Assembly: GCA_014383605.1 (NCBI GenBank)
Contig: JACNHM010000185.1
Location: 1 to 9,987 of the forward strand
Origin: Chloroflexota bacterium
Lineage (GTDB): Bacteria; Chloroflexota; Anaerolineae; UBA3071
Direction: 5' to 3'
Length of the DNA: 9,987 nucleotides
Below the pieces are notes generated by a model. It saw only the letters and a list, made by a program, of their open reading frames with translations. It was not told the DNA's origin and searched no databases. The translations under genes and the position numbers were made by a program. Below, piece after piece: positions 1 through 6,762 of this stretch (within the stretch, counting starts at the first letter, position 1; the number at the start of each line of letters is the position of its first letter).

Positions 1-14
1 TGGTGGATGTACTC

Positions 15-43
15 TAGACAAAGAGCGAAGTCGGTGGTATAAT
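15..43 (+). promoter_or_regulatory. Sigma70-type promoter of the secreted golvesin-domain protein
   Basis: A -35 box TAGACA (15-20) and a perfect -10 box TATAAT (38-43) are separated by exactly 17 bp. The start codon at 108 lies about 58 nt after the expected transcription start. The same TAGACA-17-TATAxT layout recurs at 6099-6127 and 6804-6832, which supports it as this genome's housekeeping promoter form. Activity is inferred from sequence only. Confidence 0.7.
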
Positions 44-107
44 GAGGTTGCCTTATCTGGACAACCTTATACGTGCACTGTAGTTGACCGCAGAGGAGGG
101 TAATCCA

Positions 108-971
108 ATGAAGCGAAGAAAACTCTTGGCGAGGGGGTCGGTGGGGCTACTGCTCTTAGCTATGGGGCTGATGGTAGGCCCTGTATCCCTAGTGGTGGCC
201 CAGTCTGATCTCTATTGGTCAACCGAGACTGTGGATCCAGGTGAGATCTCCCCACTTTTGGGGATGGATCTGGCATTGGATAACAGTGCAGAACCCCACA
301 TCGTTTACTTTACCGAACCGACTCCTACCCCGACCCCCACTAACACATCAACGCCGACCCCAACTAGCACACCAACAACGACTCCAACTGGCACAACCAT
401 CGCCACAGCCACTCCCACACCTACGGCGACTGGTACGCCACCTCCAGGCACCATCATCGTGGACGACCTGGACGATGGCTTCATCCAGTACGGCACCCCG
501 CACTATTGGCGGGAATCCTCAATCGGCTACAAGGATCACATGTTCTGGACCTACGTGAATGGCAACACCATTGACAACTGGGCTGAGTGGCGTCCTGGCC
601 TCTTGCCATGTGGCTTCTATCGAGTCTCGGTCTTCGTGCCTCGCGACAACGCCACCACCCATAGCGCCCGCTATGAGGTCTACCACGCGGATGACACCGA
701 AACTGTGGTGGTAAAGCAGGTTGTTTACTACGATGAATGGGTGATCTTGGGCACCTACAGGTTCGGTGATAGCGCTGAGGAGCACGTCCGCCTGACTGAC
801 GCCACAGGCGAGGATCCCAGCACCCTGCGGCAAATCGGGTTTGACGCCGTGAAGTGGGAGCTGGAAAGCCCCTGCGCGCCGACGGCCACGCCCACAGCAA
901 CTGCCACACCTACGGCGACCGTAACCTGGCGTCTGTATCTGCCCCTGGTGGTCAAAGACTATGGCATGTAG
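108..971 (+). CDS. Secreted protein with golvesin/xanthan-lyase-type C-terminal domain
   Basis: 287 aa. ATG at 108 is chosen because AGAGGAGGG (92-100) stands 7 nt upstream and the protein then opens with a typical signal peptide: MKRRK, a Leu-rich core at residues 12-30, and likely cleavage near VVAQS (29-33). A TTG at 84 would add eight residues before the signal and is less likely. Residues 35-68 resemble one repeat of a beta-propeller family with the pattern W-x-ETVD...ALDxxxxPHIxY. A Thr-Pro-rich linker covers 71-113. Residues ~116-250 match the golvesin C-terminal / xanthan lyase carbohydrate-binding-like domain, with landmarks IIVDD, AEWRPGL, GFYRVSVFVP, ARYEVYHAD, WVILGTYRF, VRLTDATGE and FDAVKW. 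A short second Thr-Pro linker (258-272) leads to the tail WRLYLPLVVKDYGM. The domain is usually an accessory binding module, so an extracellular or surface role (carbohydrate or matrix binding) is inferred. No catalytic site is visible. It has its own promoter and is not obviously in an operon with the kinase. Confidence 0.85.
   Translation: MKRRKLLARGSVGLLLLAMGLMVGPVSLVVAQSDLYWSTETVDPGEISPLLGMDLALDNSAEPHIVYFTEPTPTPTPTNTSTPTPTSTPTTTPTGTTIATATPTPTATGTPPPGTIIVDDLDDGFIQYGTPHYWRESSIGYKDHMFWTYVNGNTIDNWAEWRPGLLPCGFYRVSVFVPRDNATTHSARYEVYHADDTETVVVKQVVYYDEWVILGTYRFGDSAEEHVRLTDATGEDPSTLRQIGFDAVKWELESPCAPTATPTATATPTATVTWRLYLPLVVKDYGM
318..446 (+). repeat. Low-complexity Thr-Pro linker-coding repeat
   Basis: This stretch encodes residues 71-113, almost entirely Thr, Pro, Ser and Ala in TPT/TPTPT units. 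It forms the extended, probably surface-exposed spacer between the N-terminal fragment and the golvesin-type domain. A shorter relative (residues 258-272) precedes the C-terminal tail. The bias also opens a spurious frame on the opposite strand (305-496). Confidence 0.8.
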
Positions 972-1014
972 GGTGCATTTCCTAATTTGGCTTGTGGGAC
1001 AACAGGTACGGAGT

Positions 1015-1046
1015 CACGGAACTTCCATGCTCTCCGTGCTTCCGTG
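1015..1046. repeat. Small inverted repeat, CACGGAA/TTCCGTG
   Basis: CACGGAA (1015-1021) and TTCCGTG (1040-1046) are perfect 7-bp complements around an 18-nt loop. The loop contains a further CTCCGTG (1032-1038) that could pair as an alternative. No T-run follows, so it is not a standard terminator. It resembles small dispersed intergenic repeats of environmental genomes. Function unknown. Confidence 0.35.
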
Positions 1047-1138
1047 TTCCCGCGCTGTCTGGCTGCGAAATCGGGGTTAAGGTGCGAAATGTAGGCTTAA
1101 ATTCCTCTGACTTGTGTAGGGTAGCAAAACTGAGAATA

Positions 1139-1150
1139 AGGGATTTCCCT
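1139..1150. promoter_or_regulatory. Candidate operator: inverted repeat abutting the kinase -35
   Basis: AGGGA (1139-1143) and TCCCT (1146-1150) form a perfect 5-bp inverted repeat with a 2-nt centre, and it ends one base before the -35 box at 1152. The position would suit an activator or repressor site, perhaps for the operon's own regulator. The repeat is short and could be chance. Confidence 0.25.
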
Positions 1151-1151
1151 A

Positions 1152-1181
1152 TTGACGAATCAGGCAAGAATCTGGTATAAT
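1152..1181 (+). promoter_or_regulatory. Sigma70-type promoter of the kinase/regulator operon
   Basis: TTGACG (1152-1157), an 18-bp spacer and TATAAT (1176-1181). A second TATAAT follows at once, sharing one base (1181-1186), so start-site choice may vary by a few bases. The kinase ATG is ~110 nt downstream. No known riboswitch or attenuator was recognised in that leader. Confidence 0.7.
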
Positions 1182-1299
1182 ATAATAGAGTGAGTTCGCG
1201 TCCCGCTGAGTACGCTCTTGATGGGTGCGTTTGGGTGAGGACACGGAGTAGGAGTTTCGGCGACTTGAGCACAGGCGGTCCGGGCATGAGGAGAAGCAA

Positions 1300-4200
1300 A
1301 TGAACTCAGTAGAACGTTCCCAACTGATCCAGGTATTGCGCGGTCGTCGCGATGCCATCGCCGACAATTGGTGCAAGGCCATCGCACAGATCAGTTTTGT
1401 ATCACTCGAAACGACGGAAACGCGGCACCGCCTCGTCGAATTGACCCGGCAGGTCATCACAGCTCTGCTCGCGGAACCGTTCGAGCATGCCCAGGCTCAG
1501 GCCATTGGCGTGTCGCTGGCAGGCTTACATTACATCGAACCCGCGGCCCTGGGCCAAACCCAAGAAGTGCTGGCACAGCAGCTAGTCGAAGGCTTGCCCG
1601 CCGGCCAAGTTGTCGCGTTGCAGCCTCGCCTGGCTGCGTTGCTCGGCGGACTGGCGACTGGTTTTTCCGAGCAGGTTCATGAGATCATTCTCAACGAGCA
1701 AGAACGGGCTCGGGATGCACTCACCATTGCGCTCCAGCAAGCTGAGGAAGCATTGCAGAGGGCAAATGACGAATTGGAACAGCGGGTGCAGGAACGCACC
1801 ACCGAACTGCGCGCAATCAATGAGTCGCTACAACGCGAGATCACCGAGCGCAAGCGGGCGGAGGAGGAACTTGACCGCTTTTTCAACTTCTCATTCGATA
1901 TGCTATGCATCTCTGGTTTTGATGGCTATGCCAAGCGTGTGAACCAGGCGTTCGAAAAGACGCTTGGTTACACTGCCGAGGAGATCCTTGCCAAACCGTT
2001 CCTCGATTTCGTCCACCCCGAAGACCGTGCTGCAACTGTTGCCCAGTTGGAGAGGCTTGCCGCCGGCATACCCACCGTCTACTTCGAGCAGCGCTGTCGC
2101 TGTAAGGATGGTTCATACAAGTGGCTGGCGTGGACCAACGTTCCGGCCGTTGAGGAAGGCTTGATGTATGCAGTCGCCCGCAACACCACCGAACGCAAAC
2201 GAACCGAGGAGGCGATCAAGCGGCGCAACCGGGAGCTGGCTGCCCTCCATGCCATAGCCAATACGACCAGCCGACATCTGCATCTCGAAGAGGTGCTGGA
2301 TGTCAGCCTGGAGACGGTCAAGGACATCGTGGAGGCTGATATGGGATGCGTCCTCTTGGCAGAAGGCTCCTCGCGCACATTGCGCGTCCGCAGTGGGCAA
2401 GGATTGTCGCCGCAACTGGTGCAACGGCTGGAGGCCATAACGCTGGACGAGCGCTATTGGCCGAAAGGAGCCCCCTTGGACATCGCTAACCTGTGGCGGC
2501 TCAGTGACTCGGTCAAGGACATAGCCATGAACGCCGGGGTGACTCCTTGCATCCTATTGCCCTTGCGATGGGAAAGAACTGCCTTAGGGATTGTGCTGCT
2601 GGCTGACGGTGAGGGCAATGCCCTTGTCCAGTGGAGCATGGAGTTCCTGATGACGGTCAGCGACCAGTTGGGCATGGCGGTGCGGAACGCACAGTTGTAC
2701 GAGGAGGCCCAACGAGAGCTGTCCGAGCGCAAGCGGGCGGGGAAAGCGCTGCGGGAAAGCGAGGAGCGCTACCGCAGCTTGTTCGAAGGTGTGCCTGTGG
2801 GACTCTTTCGCATTACACCGGACGGGCATTTCCACGACGCTAACGCGGCTCTGTTGAAGATGCTGGACTATCCGGACAAAGAGTCCCTGCTGGCAGTCCC
2901 TTCGGCTGACCTGCAACTGCACGCGACCCCTGAGGATCGCCAGAAACGGCAGGCCATGCTACAGCGCGACGTAACCCTGCGCGATCTCGAAGTGCAACTG
3001 CGTCGTCGCGACGGCGGCGTCATTTGGGCACGGAGTAACTTCCGGGCCGCCCACGATGCTGATGGTCAGGTGCTCCACTACGAGGGTAGTGTGGAGGACA
3101 TCACCGAGCGCAAACGGGCGGAGGAGGCGCTGCGCCGCCGGGCCGAGGAGTTGGCCGCGCTCCAGGCAACCGTGCTCGAGATCGTTGCTCCCCACGATTT
3201 GCCTACCCTGCTCCAGACCGTTGTCGAGCGGGCAGCACTGCTGCTGAATGCTCTGGGCGGTGGGCTGTATCTATGCGATTCGGTCCGACGGGAAGCCCGC
3301 TGCGTGGTAAGCTATAACACTCCTCATGATTACACCGGGACGATGCTCAAGTATAGTGAAGGTGCGGCTGGTACCGTGGCCCAGACCGGGAAGCCGCTGA
3401 TCATTGACGACTACCGTACCTGGAGTAGACGGGCCACTGTCTATGAGGAGGAGCAGCCTTTCACCTCTGTACTCAGCGCACCGATGATCTGGCAGGGCCG
3501 GGTGACAGGGGTGATCCATGTCCTGCACGATGTGGAAAGCCGGCGCTTCACTGAGGCCGACCTTGACTTGCTCACCTTGTTCGCCAACCATGCGGCCATC
3601 GCTACGGAGAATGTCCGGTTGTACGAAGAAGCTCAGAAAGAAATCTCCGAGCGCAAGCGGGCGGAGGAGGCGCTGCGAAAGGCTCACGCCGAGTTAGAAG
3701 TGCGAGTGCAGGAACGAACGGCAGACCTGGTGAAAGCCAACGAAGCATTACGGGCTGAGATCAGCGAGCGGGAACGAGCCGAGGAAGCACTGCGGCAGAG
3801 CGAGGAGCGCTACCGCAGCCTGTTTGATCGGGTGCCCGTGGGGCTCTACCGCACCACGTCGGGGGGGCAGGTTGTGGACGTCAACCCGGCCCTGGTACAG
3901 ATGCTGGGCTACCCGGACCTGGAGTCCCTGCTGGTGGTCAATGCCACCGACCTGTATGTGGATCCTGAGGATCGCATGCGGCAGCAGGCACTGTTGGAGC
4001 GAGAAGGGGTCGTGCGTGATTTCGAAGTGAAATTGCGCTGCCACGACGGAGCACCCATCTGGGTGCGGGATACTATCCGGGTCATGCGGGATGCCAACGG
4101 GCAGGTGCTGTACTACGAGGGGGGGCTAGAGGACATCACCGAACGCAAGCGGGTGGAGGAGGACATCGAACAGCGTAATCGAGAACTGGTTGCCCTACTG

Positions 4201-5379
4201 ATGGCCAGCCAGCGGATGGCTACCCACCTTGATCCGGACGAATTGCTGGGCGACATCGCCAGCTTTATCGTGGAGACACTGCCGGCTGCCGACGCCTCTT
4301 CGCTGTGGCTCTACGACGAAGGGCGAAACGAATTGGTGATCCACGCCTGGGCCGGCTTGGACGACGAGGCCCTCTCGGGATTGACGCTGCCACCCGACAC
4401 CGGCTTGGTAGGGCTTGTGTATCGCAGCCACCAGCCGCGTATTGTGGACGACGTTGCCAGCGAACCCGCCTTTAAGGACTTCGACCGCCCAGCCCTCGGC
4501 CCTCCGCGCTCGGTGCTGGGCGTGCCTTTGCTGGTCGAGGGCCGGCCAATTGGCGCTATGTTTGCAGATAACTTCTCGCGCCCACGAGCCTTTGGGGAGA
4601 ATGATATGCATTTGCTCCAGTCACTAGCCGGCCAGGCGGCAGTTGCCATTCAAAATGCCCAACTGTTCGAGCGGGTGCGCACCGGGCGCGAGCGGCTGCA
4701 GGCTCTCTCCCGCCGGCTAGTGGAGGTGCAGGAAGCTGAGCGCCGTCACATCGCTCTCGAACTCCACGACGAGATCGGCCAGCTCCTGACCGGGCTTAAA
4801 CTCGGCCTGGAAGTTGGCACGCGCTTACCGGCTGACGCGGTCAGGGCCCGCCTGGGCGAAGCACAGGCGTTGGTCAGTGAACTTATGGCGCGGGTGCGCG
4901 ATCTGTCGCTCGACCTACGGCCGGCAATGCTGGACGACCTGGGCCTGCTGCCCGCGCTGCTGTGGCATTTCGAGCGTTATGCCGCTCAGACCAATGTGCG
5001 CGTGACTTTCGAGCACCACGGGTTGGAGGGACGTTTTGCGCCAGAAGTTGAAACGGCCGCCTATCGCATTGTGCAGGAAGCGCTGACCAACGTCGCCCGT
5101 CACGCTGGCGTGAGCGAGGTGATGGTGCGGCTCTGGGCCAACCAGGACACACTTGGCGTGCAGATCGAAGACCAGGGTACCGGTTTCGATCCTGAGGCCG
5201 CGCTGGCCTCCGGCGCCACCAACGGCCTGGCCGGGATGCGCGAGCGACCCGTTTTGCTGGGCGGTCAACTGACAGTGGAATCGGCGCCGGGGGCTGGGAC
5301 ACGCGTGACGGCTGAATTGCCTCTGCGCGACTGGCTCGAAAGGAGGAGTTATGACCGTTTCCATTCTGTTGGCCGATGA
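1300..5379 (+). CDS. Soluble multi-PAS/GAF sensor histidine kinase, NarL-partner (HisKA_3) type
   Basis: 1359 aa, started at the ATG at 1300 behind GAGGAGA (1288-1294). No signal peptide or membrane segment is visible, so it should sense cytoplasmic or diffusible cues. Domain order by approximate residue: helical N-terminal region 1-125 (family not named with certainty); coiled coil 138-193; PAS1 191-305; GAF1 308-471; PAS2 486-607; GAF2 616-777; coiled coil 778-830; PAS3 832-947; GAF3 961-1124; HisKA_3 1133-1200; HATPase_c 1240-1350. In HisKA_3 the phosphoacceptor is expected to be H1156 in the ELHDEIGQ motif. The ATP site shows the N-box with N1264 (QEALTNVARHA), the G1 box D1291-Q-G-T-G, and a G2-like NGLAGMRER (1308-1316). 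PAS2 and PAS3 are clear internal duplicates, both starting SEERYRSLF and ending EDITERKR. It would autophosphorylate and pass phosphate to the regulator whose gene overlaps its 3' end. The ligands of the PAS and GAF domains cannot be read from sequence. Confidence 0.93.
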   Translation: MNSVERSQLIQVLRGRRDAIADNWCKAIAQISFVSLETTETRHRLVELTRQVITALLAEPFEHAQAQAIGVSLAGLHYIEPAALGQTQEVLAQQLVEGLPAGQVVALQPRLAALLGGLATGFSEQVHEIILNEQERARDALTIALQQAEEALQRANDELEQRVQERTTELRAINESLQREITERKRAEEELDRFFNFSFDMLCISGFDGYAKRVNQAFEKTLGYTAEEILAKPFLDFVHPEDRAATVAQLERLAAGIPTVYFEQRCRCKDGSYKWLAWTNVPAVEEGLMYAVARNTTERKRTEEAIKRRNRELAALHAIANTTSRHLHLEEVLDVSLETVKDIVEADMGCVLLAEGSSRTLRVRSGQGLSPQLVQRLEAITLDERYWPKGAPLDIANLWRLSDSVKDIAMNAGVTPCILLPLRWERTALGIVLLADGEGNALVQWSMEFLMTVSDQLGMAVRNAQLYEEAQRELSERKRAGKALRESEERYRSLFEGVPVGLFRITPDGHFHDANAALLKMLDYPDKESLLAVPSADLQLHATPEDRQKRQAMLQRDVTLRDLEVQLRRRDGGVIWARSNFRAAHDADGQVLHYEGSVEDITERKRAEEALRRRAEELAALQATVLEIVAPHDLPTLLQTVVERAALLLNALGGGLYLCDSVRREARCVVSYNTPHDYTGTMLKYSEGAAGTVAQTGKPLIIDDYRTWSRRATVYEEEQPFTSVLSAPMIWQGRVTGVIHVLHDVESRRFTEADLDLLTLFANHAAIATENVRLYEEAQKEISERKRAEEALRKAHAELEVRVQERTADLVKANEALRAEISERERAEEALRQSEERYRSLFDRVPVGLYRTTSGGQVVDVNPALVQMLGYPDLESLLVVNATDLYVDPEDRMRQQALLEREGVVRDFEVKLRCHDGAPIWVRDTIRVMRDANGQVLYYEGGLEDITERKRVEEDIEQRNRELVALLMASQRMATHLDPDELLGDIASFIVETLPAADASSLWLYDEGRNELVIHAWAGLDDEALSGLTLPPDTGLVGLVYRSHQPRIVDDVASEPAFKDFDRPALGPPRSVLGVPLLVEGRPIGAMFADNFSRPRAFGENDMHLLQSLAGQAAVAIQNAQLFERVRTGRERLQALSRRLVEVQEAERRHIALELHDEIGQLLTGLKLGLEVGTRLPADAVRARLGEAQALVSELMARVRDLSLDLRPAMLDDLGLLPALLWHFERYAAQTNVRVTFEHHGLEGRFAPEVETAAYRIVQEALTNVARHAGVSEVMVRLWANQDTLGVQIEDQGTGFDPEAALASGATNGLAGMRERPVLLGGQLTVESAPGAGTRVTAELPLRDWLERRSYDRFHSVGR

Positions 5380-6004
5380 TCATCCTGTCGTCCGCCAGGG
5401 GCTGCGGGCCTTGCTGGAGGGCGAGTCGGATTTCCGCATTATTGGCGAGGTGGGCGATGGGCTGGAGGCATCTCAACTGGCCGAACGTCTGCAGCCGGAC
5501 GTGCTGGTGCTCGACCTGATGATGCCCGGCCTGAACGGCCTGGAGGTCACGCGGCAAGTCAGCCAGCGTTCACCGCGGACCCGCATCGTCATCCTCTCCA
5601 TGCACGCCAACGAGGCCTACGTGCTGGAGGCGCTGAGAAACGGGGCCACCGGTTACGTCCTCAAAGATTCCAGCGCAGCCGATCTGGTGCGGGCGGTGCG
5701 CGAGGTGACCGCCGGCCGGCGCTACCTTAGCCCGCCGCTTTCCGAGCGTGCCATCGAGGCCTACACGCAAAAAGCCAAAGTCGCCGCGCTGGACCTGTGT
5801 GACACGCTAACTACCCGCGAGCGGGAGGTGTTGCACCTGGCGGCCGAGGGCCACACCAACCGGGAGATTGCCGACCGGCTGCACATCAGCCCGCGCACCG
5901 TCGAGGTCCATCGCGCCAACATGATGCACAAACTGGGCCTGCGTACCCAGACCGATCTGATCCGCTACGCCCTGCGGCGGGGGATTTTGCCGATGGAGGA
6001 ATAG
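5351..6004 (+). CDS. NarL/FixJ (LuxR-type) response regulator
   Basis: 217 aa, the normal size for this family. The receiver spans residues 3-120 with acidic pair D9-D10, phosphoacceptor D55 (VLVLDLMMPG), switch residue S83 and K105. A LuxR-type helix-turn-helix spans ~153-212, with LTTREREVL, the TNREIADRLHIS turn and the TVEVHRANMMHKL recognition helix. The ATG sits 3 nt after AGGAGGAG (5341-5348) and 29 nt inside the kinase gene, so translation is probably coupled. It should be phosphorylated by the preceding kinase and bind DNA as a dimer. Targets are unknown; the inverted repeats at 1139-1150 and 6310-6322 are only candidates. An intrinsic terminator follows 41 nt after the stop. Confidence 0.95.
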   Translation: MTVSILLADDHPVVRQGLRALLEGESDFRIIGEVGDGLEASQLAERLQPDVLVLDLMMPGLNGLEVTRQVSQRSPRTRIVILSMHANEAYVLEALRNGATGYVLKDSSAADLVRAVREVTAGRRYLSPPLSERAIEAYTQKAKVAALDLCDTLTTREREVLHLAAEGHTNREIADRLHISPRTVEVHRANMMHKLGLRTQTDLIRYALRRGILPMEE

Positions 6005-6044
6005 AGGAGCGGGGAACAGTCATCCCCCGCACCCCTGCACCCAC

Positions 6045-6075
6045 AGCCCCGTACTAAAACTACGGGGCTTTTTTT
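6045..6075 (+). terminator. Intrinsic terminator of the kinase/regulator operon
   Basis: AGCCCCGTA (6045-6053) pairs perfectly over 9 bp with TACGGGGCT (6061-6069) around the 7-nt loop CTAAAAC. The run of seven T (6069-6075) overlaps the last paired base. This is a textbook rho-independent terminator 41 nt after the regulator stop codon. Its right half is repeated at 6760-6778 without a left arm. Confidence 0.92.
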
Positions 6076-6113
6076 GGTTAATTACGTAGGTTTACGGATA
6101 GACAGGCCTGGCA
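6055..6113 (+). repeat. Duplicated terminator/promoter cassette, copy A
   Basis: This 59-bp block aligns with 6760-6818 at about 53 of 57 aligned positions, plus two 2-nt indels (by eye). It carries the loop end and right arm of the terminator, the T-run, a shared TTAATTACGTAGGTTT block (6078-6093) and the -35 box TAGACA (6099-6104). Similarity fades in the promoter spacer. Copy A directly follows the operon terminator's left arm, whereas copy B lacks that arm. Confidence 0.85.
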
Positions 6114-6127
6114 GGAGAGTGTATACT
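6099..6127 (+). promoter_or_regulatory. Promoter of the receiver-only gene
   Basis: TAGACA (6099-6104), 17-bp spacer, TATACT (6122-6127). It lies inside and just past repeat copy A, only 24 bp after the terminator T-run. A transcript would have a leader of about 218 nt that includes the inverted repeat at 6155-6251. Confidence 0.65.
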
Positions 6128-6154
6128 ATAAAGGACGGTTCTTTAGGATTTCGC

Positions 6155-6251
6155 GTGGTCAAGGTGAGAAATTTGCCACGAATTGCACGAATTAACACGA
6201 AAAAATAAAATTAGTGAAAATTCGTGTCATTCGTGGCAAAGAATTGACCAC
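6155..6251. repeat. Long imperfect inverted repeat (possible MITE-like or REP-like element)
   Basis: The inner arms 6172-6193 and 6219-6240 are 22 nt each and complementary except at two positions; the outermost 12 bp (TTTGCCACGAAT / ATTCGTGGCAAA) are perfect. The 25-nt loop is AT-rich. An outer perfect pair, GTGGTCAA (6155-6162) and TTGACCAC (6244-6251), extends the symmetry to 97 bp. Its AT-rich composition differs from the neighbouring GC-rich genes. From memory, similar CACGAAT-rich palindromes occur dispersed in many environmental genomes. It has no coding capacity and no T-run, and could fold in the leader RNA of the next gene. Confidence 0.75.
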
Positions 6252-6309
6252 TTGGCAAACCAACCACGCAAACTACCAGAGAGCCGGGTTCACAAAATCG
6301 GCGATTGAC

Positions 6310-6322
6310 GACTTCCGAAGTC
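6310..6322. promoter_or_regulatory. 13-bp palindrome, candidate operator
   Basis: GACTTC (6310-6315) and GAAGTC (6317-6322) are perfect complements about a central C. The site is 30 nt before the start codon of the receiver-only gene and downstream of its likely promoter. It could be a protein-binding site or a small leader hairpin. No family assignment is possible. Confidence 0.3.
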
Positions 6323-6351
6323 TTAACTTAGTAGACAGAGGGAGATAAAAG

Positions 6352-6762
6352 ATGAATCCTATTTCCGTTCTGCTCATAGACGACAATCCCACCTTTTTGC
6401 GTATTGCCACCCGCTTCTTGCAGGAGCACGACGATGTGGTCGTCGTTGGCGCAGTAGGTGGGAGCGAAGAGGCCCTGGCCCAAGCCCAAGCCCTGCAGCC
6501 GCAGGTTGTTTTGCTCGAGCTAGGCATATCCGACTTGACTGGCCTGGAGACGATCCCCAGCCTGCGGAGCCTGATGCCCGAAGTGGGCATCATCGCTATG
6601 ACACTGATGGATACTAACGGCTACCGGTCGGCGGCGCTGGCAGCCGGTGCGAGCGAGTTCATCCCCAAGGCCACTCTGAACACCGACCTGCTGCCAGCCA
6701 TCCGGCGGGTGGCGCAAGGCGACCGACCCCGACAAAGGCCGGCTGACAGGACTGCTACTTAA
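6352..6762 (+). CDS. Receiver-only response regulator with Glu at the phosphoacceptor site
   Basis: 136 aa, ATG at 6352 behind AGAGGGAG (6337-6344). Residues 4-121 are a complete CheY-like receiver with acidic pair D10-D11, switch residue T84 and K106. The phosphoacceptor position is Glu: E56 (codon GAG at 6517-6519) in VVLLELGIS, where the family has LLDLxMP. Glu is a classical phospho-mimic in other receivers, so it may be locked in an active-like state or have lost signalling. There is no output domain: after AIRRVAQGD, where NarL-type proteins continue into a linker and helix-turn-helix, only a short Arg/Ala/Asp-rich tail remains. The TAA stop (6760-6762) is formed by the first bases of repeat copy B, which suggests 3' truncation. 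It may interact with the adjacent kinase or be a decaying paralogue of the upstream regulator. No kinase is adjacent downstream. Confidence 0.88.
   Translation: MNPISVLLIDDNPTFLRIATRFLQEHDDVVVVGAVGGSEEALAQAQALQPQVVLLELGISDLTGLETIPSLRSLMPEVGIIAMTLMDTNGYRSAALAAGASEFIPKATLNTDLLPAIRRVAQGDRPRQRPADRTAT

Larger units (their letters stand above)
972..1299. other. Intergenic region between secreted protein and kinase
   Basis: 328 bp with no convincing gene. It holds a short inverted repeat near 1015-1046, a small perfect inverted repeat (1139-1150) abutting a promoter (1152-1181), and a leader of roughly 110 nt before the kinase. No T-tract terminator for the upstream gene was seen. The small open frames on both strands lack ribosome sites and recognisable products. 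Confidence 0.6.
6005..6351. other. Intergenic region between the two response regulator genes
   Basis: 347 bp without a gene. In order it contains an intrinsic terminator, copy A of a duplicated terminator/promoter cassette, a promoter, a long AT-rich inverted repeat, and a 13-bp palindrome before the ribosome site of the next gene. Each is listed separately. Confidence 0.7.

Noticed and set aside
84..107. TTG at 84 as start of the first secreted protein
   Set aside because: It would add eight polar residues before the signal peptide, and the good ribosome site (92-100) is correctly spaced only for the ATG at 108.
305..496. Val/Gly-rich minus-strand frame
   Set aside because: It is the antisense of the Thr-Pro linker repeat; its composition is explained by that bias alone.
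982..1299. 105-codon minus-strand frame in the intergenic region
   Set aside because: No recognisable domain or ribosome site, and it covers the well-formed kinase promoter; the plus-strand frame at 992-1180 fails for the same reasons.
1846..4162. CRISPR-like array from evenly similar ~22-nt repeats
   Set aside because: The repeats are hundreds of bases apart, coding, in frame, and correspond to the ERKRAEE inter-domain linker.
4883..5557. 224-codon open frame on the minus strand
   Set aside because: It lies antisense to the conserved HATPase domain and regulator start, has Arg/Pro/Ala-rich nonsense composition and no ribosome site; it is a GC-driven shadow.
6305..6333. Second promoter just before the receiver-only gene (TTGACG at 6305)
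   Set aside because: No acceptable -10 box lies 16-18 bp downstream; the promoter at 6099-6127 is better.
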